Source: Alisma plantago-aquatica (Eukaryota > Streptophyta > Magnoliopsida > Alismatales > Alismataceae). Taken from it: a stretch of DNA of 64,000 nt. The notes beneath the pieces were generated by a model. It saw only the letters and a list, made by a program, of their open reading frames with translations, was not told where the DNA came from and searched no databases. How positions within the stretch are numbered: the stretch's first letter is position 1; every line of letters begins with the position of its first letter. The translations under genes were made by a program, and so were the position numbers. Shown here piece by piece: positions 56,651 through 64,000 of this stretch. The DNA lies in contig OY856412.1 in assembly GCA_963693085.1 (NCBI GenBank), positions 1,131,072,244 to 1,131,136,243 of the forward strand. Direction: 5' to 3'.

Positions 56651-59589
56651 TGACGTGGAATTTTATCGCACTAACAAACTCACTCGGGGTTGAAATCCCC
56701 GAGCTTTTACTAAAACCAAAGTGCAATAATACCACCCGCGAGCAGACGAGTCTTATCACAATATAGTTAAGGGTTGAACCCAAAGGACAATGTTTTTAAG
56801 AATCCTTGTCAGTCGAATCTAGCTCAAGCAAAACTAATATTTAGAACAATTGGTTGATTTTTAGGTTAAATAAACTAATTGTAAGAAAGTAAAAGTAGAA
56901 TTAAAGTTGGATTTAGATCAATGATATGGAATCGCTGGGATGATACCGGGTTTCACCTCCACTACTCATGCAAACACATTCAATCGCAAACAAACCAGGC
57001 AAGATATAACAATCCAAATAGAGCTACTGCAAAACCCCCCATACGGGCGTTAGGTTCGCGTAAGCATCATCTTACGCATCAGATGTCTTGTCACCAACCA
57101 GATCACTTACTTACGGCTCCGAAGATACAGAAATCCAACGAAGGTTGTGAGCCCCCTATACAGGCGTTAGGCACACAGAAGCATCATCGAAGGCTAGATG
57201 GCTCGTCCCCTCGCGGATCACACACTTACAACCTTGAAGAAATCCCATTCTATTTCTAGTTTGGGAGTGAACCGCATTAATTGATAAGTAAGCAGGTGAT
57301 AGATCTACAAACTAACATCGACGATAAACAAGACGATACAAAATCTAACTAAGGCTGTGGTCCTCCCTGAGGGATGTTTAGACCACATAAGTGTCACCGT
57401 AGGCTAGATGTCTCATCCCCTCACAGATCATACACTTACGACCTCAAGGAATCCTATCAGAAGTTCTCGTCAAGGAGTCGAGCTTGAAAGCTGCCATTCA
57501 ATCCCACATAAAGAAGAGTTCACAATATAGGAAAGAACAAGATGAAAGCTAGGAGATAATCAACTACGAACATACCAACTAACAACGAAATGGAGAGTTA
57601 TATACATTGCCATGGAGAGTTTAACAGAAGAACATGATTTGCATGGGTAGCGGGGCTAGTCCCCGCACCCCAGCGAAAAGGTACTACTCACTCATGATGC
57701 GAGAAACAAGAAGAATGAGAAAGAGAGAGAAATCTTCCATGAACTCGGTGCAGAAGGTAGTCGTAGCTCGGTGAAGAAGATACGGCCTTCTACGTCGTGT
57801 CGGAGCAGATCTGGATGTGAATGGGTGTTGTCAAGACAGACCAGACAGTCTCCCTCGCTCCATCTTCCTTCTCTCTTCAGCCTCCTTAGTTGCAACACGG
57901 GCAGTAGGTGGAATGAAACTGGTGTGGACGTCACTGGATTTGGATCGGACCTGCGTACAGGCAGCCTGTCGGCGTCCCGGAACCGCCCCCGAAATAAGGA
58001 CCTTGCTGGTCCTATTTATAGGCACTCGTCAGGTCCTCACCCTTTTGGTGTGATTTTAGTCCAAACGGTTTGCTAAATATCTATTTCATACGGTCTTGGT
58101 ATTCTAGCACTTTATCATTCGGTTTGCATGATCCACTTTTACAAACGGTTTGGTGAGCTCAGCTTTATCAAACGGTCTTTACTTCAGCAAGTGGCCATTC
58201 GGTTTGGCTTTGTGCCACTTTACCATGCAGTTTGGCTTTGTGCCACTTTACCATGCGGTTTGGCTTTGTGCCACTTTACCATGCGGTTTGGCTTATGCCA
58301 CTTTACCATGCAGTTTGGCTTTGTGCCACTTTACCATGTGATTTGCATGCATTGCTGGTTGGTTGTTCACATGTTGCTCCATTCGATCTTCAATTCATCC
58401 GGTCTTGACTTTGCAGCAATTGGCCATTCGGTCTTCAAGTATCAATTGGTCATTCGGTTTTCAAGGAGCAATTGGCCATTCGGTCTTCAAGTATCAATTG
58501 GTCATTCGGTTTTCAAGGAACAATTGGCCATTCGGTCTTCGCGCTGGTAGCACCAAACGGTTTGGAAACCGTTTAATTATCAAACGGTTTGGGATATGCG
58601 TGCATGTCTGTACTCCAATCGGTTTGATATAAGTCTTGTTCTCCTCCATTCGGTCCTCGCATAAGAGTAGTGCTATTTGGTCATGCATGCATCATGCGCT
58701 CAAACGGTTTGGATAATCATTAGATGATTTCACAACACCTTTAGCAAACGGTTTCACAGCTAACCTCCAACCAGTTTGCTGCCAACTTTTTCAATCGATC
58801 TTGTGAGTTCAGCTCTAACGGTCTTGATGCAATGATGCTCAAACGGTCTTCTTTTATCAAGTCCAAACGGTATTTGCTAATTCACAAATGGTCTTGCATA
58901 GGCTCATACGGTCTGGGAACTCCATGCGGTTTGCATGCACTATAATCCAAACGATCCTCGTGTGGCTGCATGTCCAAACGGTTTCATATGTTCATTTGGT
59001 TTACACGCAAACGAGCAAATGGTCTTTACGTTGCTTTTCTCATGCAAACGGTCTACACAACCTTCAAACGGTCTTGACATTTGCAGCAAATGGTCTACGC
59101 TCATGTGCCCATCCGGTCCAGCTCCATTCAGTTTTGAAAATTCAAACGGTCTCGCAGACCGAATCTCTTCAAACAGTCTCACAGACCGAATCTCTTCAAA
59201 CGACCTCGCAGACTGAATCTCTTCAAATGGTCTCGCAGACTGGTTCCGAATGATCTTTGCTGGTCTCTCAGTTTTGAGACCGAATGGGCTCAAACGGTCT
59301 TGAGACCGAATGGGATCAAACGGTCTTGAGACAGAATGGGCTCAAATTGCTTGGTTAGATCGATTGGTCAGAACCAAGGGTGAGTGAAGGTGGGCCCCAA
59401 CTGATTGTTCAGCTTTATCAAGACCTACATTAAATCAACATAAGTTCGATCAAAACCTTGATAATCGAATTAACTGAGTAATTTTGCATATTATGATGCA
59501 TTTTGATATTTAATGAGTGAAATTGGTAATGTTGAGTCAAAATAAGCCCAAGATGGTAATTGAATTCCATAATGAATATGCATTCATCA
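56651..59589 (-). repeat. Athila-type 5' LTR, 2939 bp
   Basis: Same ends as 46414-49269. Longer mainly because of an expanded 52-bp repeat (starts 58417, 58469 and 58521) that is single in the other LTR. Probable TATA at 58011-58022 (minus), so the repeat-rich segment 58060-59350 is upstream promoter sequence. Confidence 0.93.
58060..59350. repeat. CGGT-word and minisatellite cluster, Athila 5' LTR
   Basis: Counterpart of 47820-49030. Contains the tttggctttgtgcc unit at about 58200-58347, a 52-bp unit in triplicate start at 58417/58469/58521, the tctcttcaaacggtct unit at about 59145-59245, and caaacggtcttgagaccg at 59291-59308 with a one-base variant at 59317-59334. Confidence 0.85.
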
Positions 59590-60822
59590 CTTTTGTAGTG
59601 GATGCTTCCTAGATTGTGCTTTTACATATAATGACACTAAACCAATCTTGTCTAGTAACCCTAGCAATGATGTTTCTTCCTAGAATAAATTAATAATAAA
59701 ATACAAGTAAACTTCATATCTTTTTCTATACATACATAATTTTGTGATCGATTGAATGAATGGTACTTCACTAGTTTTCTTGTATAGCATGATTCTGAAT
59801 ATTGAATATAAGTAAGAACCGTGTTACCTATAGATTACATAATAACGTGAATGTATAAGATATTAAGAACGATCTAAGAGAAAACATGATGACATAGTTA
59901 AAATATATATGGTGAATGACATGGAGAACACTTGCTTGAATATATGTCCATACCTAATGAGATGAGATGCACAAATGCTTAATTAACTTACTTAAAAATG
60001 GAATATGAGACATGATGTTAATAAGGGAAATGATGATAGAGGATACATGATGATAACAATGAAGAAATGTATATGTGTTACATGGATGTGTGATGTCCTG
60101 CTTGATGTGTAAGGATTAGGAGGGCCCACAGAGGTGGGATAAAGACCCCAATACTATGTTGTGAGGGAGAGAGTTGTAGTTCTATGGCATACCCATCTAC
60201 CCTTGGGAGAAGTGAGTTGAACGCTAGTTACCAGCTCCTCCTCTTTGTTGCATGTTGGACCCTTGTCATATACCTTAAGTAATTGACCCCTTGAGCCAAT
60301 GCTCATGTGAGGCTTGCAATGTTAGACTATGTTCATATCCTATTGGAAGGTTGTGTGGTACCTTAGTGAGAATAATATGGATAAGTGGGTTTAGTGATGG
60401 TAAAAGTTATGTAAGAAAGATGTTTTAGAGATGAAACAATGATTAAAGATTAGCATGACATGAAGTCTATGACATATTTATAAATATAATGTACCTCTAT
60501 CATGTTATATACTGCTCAATTATATATAACATAGAATGAACATCCCCTGACTACACTTGTCTTTTGAGTGGGAAGTAATCACTCATTGAGGCAACAATAA
60601 CTCATAGAAGATGTTGACAATATTTTTTAAGTATCAAGATACACATAGGATGCATAGTTCTTGGTGGAGGTACTTGTGTAGTGGTTGTGGTAGTTTAGAT
60701 AGAGTTCGTGCACACTCATGTCATTTTGGGAGTTATCTTACAACTTTACTTTTCACATCTTTTATCAATAAAGCTTTTAGTTAAAACAAGAAGATGCTTA
60801 ATATCTTATTAAATGAAACATG
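59590..60822. other. AT-rich flank, possibly an LTR remnant
   Basis: Right flank of the Athila element. A less AT-rich block at about 60090-60360 (gatgtcctgcttgatg, gagggcccacagaggtggg) is loosely like the R region of family A/A' LTRs on the opposite strand (agatgtcctacaagtgat). An aataaagc near 60767 could be a polyadenylation signal. No coding content seen. Confidence 0.3.
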
Positions 60823-63800
60823 TGTAACGAACCAAAACTTAGAATGTTACCCCATTACATTATTAGAAATCTAGTAAGATTGGTTTCTTAGATTTGACCA
60901 AACAAGGATAAAAAAAATAAAATACATTTACATAATGACTTAATTATGTGCCAACATGTAAATAAAATCATGAAATATGTTACATATATTTTCTTTACTA
61001 ACATGATGGCTAAATAAAAGTGAATAATATACTTTTGAGTAACAAGTGGTAATTCCATGACCAGAAATATTAATTATGTTCTATTATTTAAATATATATG
61101 AAATTAATGGATTAAATATATAAAATGTGGAATTTTATGCATAATAATATATAACCATTTTGGTAACAATGTGAAATTAATGACACTTTAATTGAAGATG
61201 ATCAATTTATATGTAGATAAACTAGATAAACCATAATGGTGATATAACTCACAAAAGGAAATTCCAAAACCCAAATACAATGATAAAAATGTGTTTTTGG
61301 TTCCCAATTAACTTGGGTGCCAAGTTTCACATTTTTTTAACGATAATAACTATCTTAATTTCATTTCAAAAAGAAAATGTGAGTTTTACTCTAGCGTATT
61401 AAATGATACATTAAATGATTTCAAAAGTGGAATCTAGTGAGTAAAGTAATTTTCTCCTTTCTTATTAACCATAGAAGTTGAATTCTTATTGATGAGAAAA
61501 TTAACCTTTGTTGGGAAACTTAAGAGGTGATTTCTTAGAAGAATCATAATAAAAGTCTAAGTAGACATTTGGATGAAAAGAATTATAAGAATTGTTGTGG
61601 TTTGGATTAACATGTAACAATATAAGTAAAATTAGTTTCTACTTTATAAAATGTATTTATAAAATTATGTCCTGATTCAATACACAAAACCAATAGTACT
61701 TAAAAGGCATGTAGCAATGTAGATTATGATATATATATATATATGAATTAATGTTAAAAACATGTATAAATGTCTAATTAAATATGGATGGGACAATTTG
61801 TCTTGTCTTTGACTAACAAACTGATTGACTGAAACTAATGCATCATTTGCAATAAATGTGTGAAATTGCTCATCATAAAATAATTCCAAAAAATTCTCAT
61901 TTCTAAATATAATGATTGTATATGAAATTTAATGACATTGTCCCATTTAATACGATATATGAATTTCACAAAAAATCTAATTTGATATATATATATATCT
62001 CTCTCTCTCTTAGATATAAATTGCATGTAGGTAAAATTATCCACCCTAGCCTACCACAATGGAAGTTGACTCCCATTATGAAGTTTACATTTTATTGAGA
62101 ATATATCGCAACATAAAACACATCTAATAAATGAATGAATACTAATTGAAAAATTATAACAATATTGTTTGTATACTTTTTTAAGAACAATATACCACTT
62201 CCCTCTGCAATTTTTTTTAAATGGAAAATCGTAAATTTGGCAATCTCATCGTCATTATTTTGATTTATGAAAATTTAACAAAAATGCTATATTATAGATA
62301 CCATGAATATCTTCACATGTTTCTCTTATAAGTTACTGTTATAATCAAATTTGTGATATGAAAGTTTAGAATAGTTTTGGAAAGAATGGAAAATCAAAAT
62401 TAGAATCTAACTTTAAATTAATTTAATAGATACCTTTTTCCTAGAAGGAAATTGTACTACACATACCTAATGGAAAAAATAACGTGACAGTATGTACTTA
62501 AAGAAATATAAAAATTATATACTTCCCTCATGAGTAGATAATTTCTAAAAGACTGTATAAACCAAATACAACAACAAAATATACATTATGATAATATTTA
62601 TTTATAAAAACACCAAAACATCTTTATATATTAAATATTCCACTAAAAATATAAACACAAGAAATAATGTAAACCTTGGATTTCTATTATATTAGTTTCT
62701 CTATTTATGATATTCCTTGCCAATTGGATAATTCTAAGTTGTCGTAAGTAAATTATAAAAATAAATTATCATGATAATGCTAAAAGGACACAAATAAATT
62801 AAATGACTTATTAAATAGTTTCAAAACAAGAAAGATACTTTAACCTTGTGTTGTACACATCATAATTAGACAACATGTCAAATTTACTTTATTTAGCTAA
62901 TGTTTGTTTCCTCAAATAAAATATAAAACAAAGGATTAAAATACTAGTATATAAGGGAATATTGCTGCTTTAGTTGGGTTGTATTTTCCTAAAGAATTCT
63001 TAACTTTTCTCCTTTTACAATTTATGTTACATATTTTCCCTAGTAAACAAAATAGATAAGATTTCTTACTACCCAAGCCAAATAGTCCTATATATAGACC
63101 ACCGCACGACCTTCACACACATAGAAATCACTTGACCAATAGGACATGACTCTTAACCTTCTCTCTTATTGTCCTATTCAAGTCCCTTGTATAAGCCATC
63201 AAAGACTTGTAATCTCATGGTGATCCTTTCTCAACCATCGGTATTACAAACCTTGGAACCATTTCTAACCATGACTTGGATCTAAGATTTTTATTTTTGA
63301 CAAATTGAAAAACTTCTTGAGGTATGTTTGCATCCCATATTATTCCCTTTGAGAAATAAACCTAGTTTCTCACTCTTAATATACTAGCTTACACAATCTC
63401 TCTCTTATGAGAATTTATTCCATGTGATATATTCTACTTGTTTTTTTATCTTATGTTCAACCTACTTTGTTGGACTTTCTTTTGACTCTAACTTGTACTT
63501 TTATTCTTGATGAAACCTTAATATTGCCCACTTATCTGGTTGATGTTTATTCTATCCATTTTTGTGATGGCAACTTTATTTATGCTATAATAGACTGAGC
63601 TTTTACTTGCCTCTCCATTTATGCATGCTTTGTGATTCAATTGACCTAGAGTAATGTAATGCTTTGGTTATTTGAGTTTTATTCCCATGGGGTTTTATTC
63701 CCTATGTGATATTATTAGGCACTGGGTCTTATTCCCCTGCCACACACTGAGGTTTTAGTCCTCCTGCACTTTTATATATTTGGGAAGGAGGATAGTATGC

Positions 63801-64000
63801 CCCATACTCCGGCTTGTATGCCAAGGGAGTTTGGTTGTGTGCCATTATCTGTCAGGTTTTAATATTGTGAGACTTAGCCGCCACTGACTTTATTATGCTA
63901 GTGCCATGCTTATCTCACATTCATGCAAGTTGTTATTATTGTGATGGGTTTTGTGCCTAAGATTTATATATACTTGTGTGGCAAAACTTTTATATTGGTT
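60823..64000 (+). mobile_element. Possible Gypsy LTR running off the right edge
   Basis: TGTAACGAACC at 60823 resembles the usual TGTAAC start of chromovirus LTRs. A good TATA box (ctatatatag, 63088-63097) with a more GC-rich downstream segment fits U3 then R-U5 on the plus strand. From 63660 to 63860 come repeated ggttttattccc and gtcttattccc words, as often seen in plant LTRs. The other end and any internal region are outside the window, and most of 60823-63080 is featureless AT-rich DNA with an AT run at 61730-61744 and 61988-62000. Confidence 0.35.

Larger units (their letters stand above)
46414..59589 (-). mobile_element. Old Athila-type Gypsy element, family B
   Basis: 13.2 kb on the minus strand: 5' LTR 56651-59589, PBS 56628-56645, Gag 56470-54672, Pol 54565-50852 in broken pieces, non-coding 3' region 49286-50851, polypurine tract near 49270-49290, 3' LTR 46414-49269. 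Flanks are ttttt (46409-46413) and ctttt (59590-59594), a 4-of-5 match to a 5-bp target duplication. LTRs differ by many substitutions and repeat-number changes, and Pol has several frameshifts and stops, so it is old and defective. RT (FMDDFSVYG) and protease (DLGAS) are Athila-like. I see no envelope-like frame. Confidence 0.92.

Noticed and set aside
61677..62098. Ile/Tyr-rich short frames at the right end
   Set aside because: Products of AT-rich DNA and TA microsatellites.

Overview
This is nuclear DNA of a flowering plant. It is AT-rich, has a gene with a spliceosomal intron, and is dominated by plant LTR retrotransposon lineages: a Copia element primed by initiator Met-tRNA, chromovirus-type (Tekay/Del-like) Gypsy elements with very long LTRs, and an Athila-type Gypsy element primed by a tRNA-Asp-like PBS. 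I cannot name the species. Roughly 75-80 percent of the window is recognisable transposon.

Layout. (1) 1-5389: a young Copia element on the minus strand, with a full-length open polyprotein frame and two LTRs that look identical; the left LTR is cut by the window edge. (2) 5390-9688: small repeats and DNA transposon debris, including a 2.2-kb hAT-like non-autonomous element (6025-8206, 8-bp target duplication) that carries a 0.75-kb Mutator-like element (7066-7816, about 10-bp target duplication). (3) 9689-11218: the only host gene sequence I can support, the last two exons of a Ser/Thr/Ala-rich, probably nuclear protein. (4) 11219-16313: decayed repeats and a probable LINE fragment. (5) 16319-45973: a solo LTR (family A') with a perfect 5-bp target duplication, split by a head-to-tail array of a related Gypsy element (family A) with three LTRs, two complete internal regions and a third cut-off internal region, period about 9.68 kb. 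(6) 46414-59589: an old, broken Athila-type element (family B). (7) 59590-64000: AT-rich sequence that looks like pieces of further LTRs, one probably running off the right edge.

Most striking pattern. The LTRs of four families each carry their own short CG-containing word, often palindromic and repeated many times: perfect 14-bp-arm hairpins in Copia, AAACGGTCTTGAGACCGTTT in family A, CATATCGGGTT in A', and AAACGGTTT/CATTCGGTCTTC in B. Families A and B are only distantly related but share an exact 18-bp word. These words are upstream of the probable TATA box in Copia and B, and downstream of it, in the RNA leader, in A and A'. This may be an undescribed host-factor or anti-silencing recognition system for LTR elements, and it is the observation most worth following up.

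How the parts work together. The Copia element has everything visible for its own retrotransposition. Family A copies share old defects (a stop before RT, an RT motif A Asp-to-Glu change, a changed Gag zinc knuckle) and so probably multiplied by recombination or with help from another element. Family B is dead. The host gene is probably the 3' end of a gene whose 5' exons lie to the left, with transposons filling its introns.
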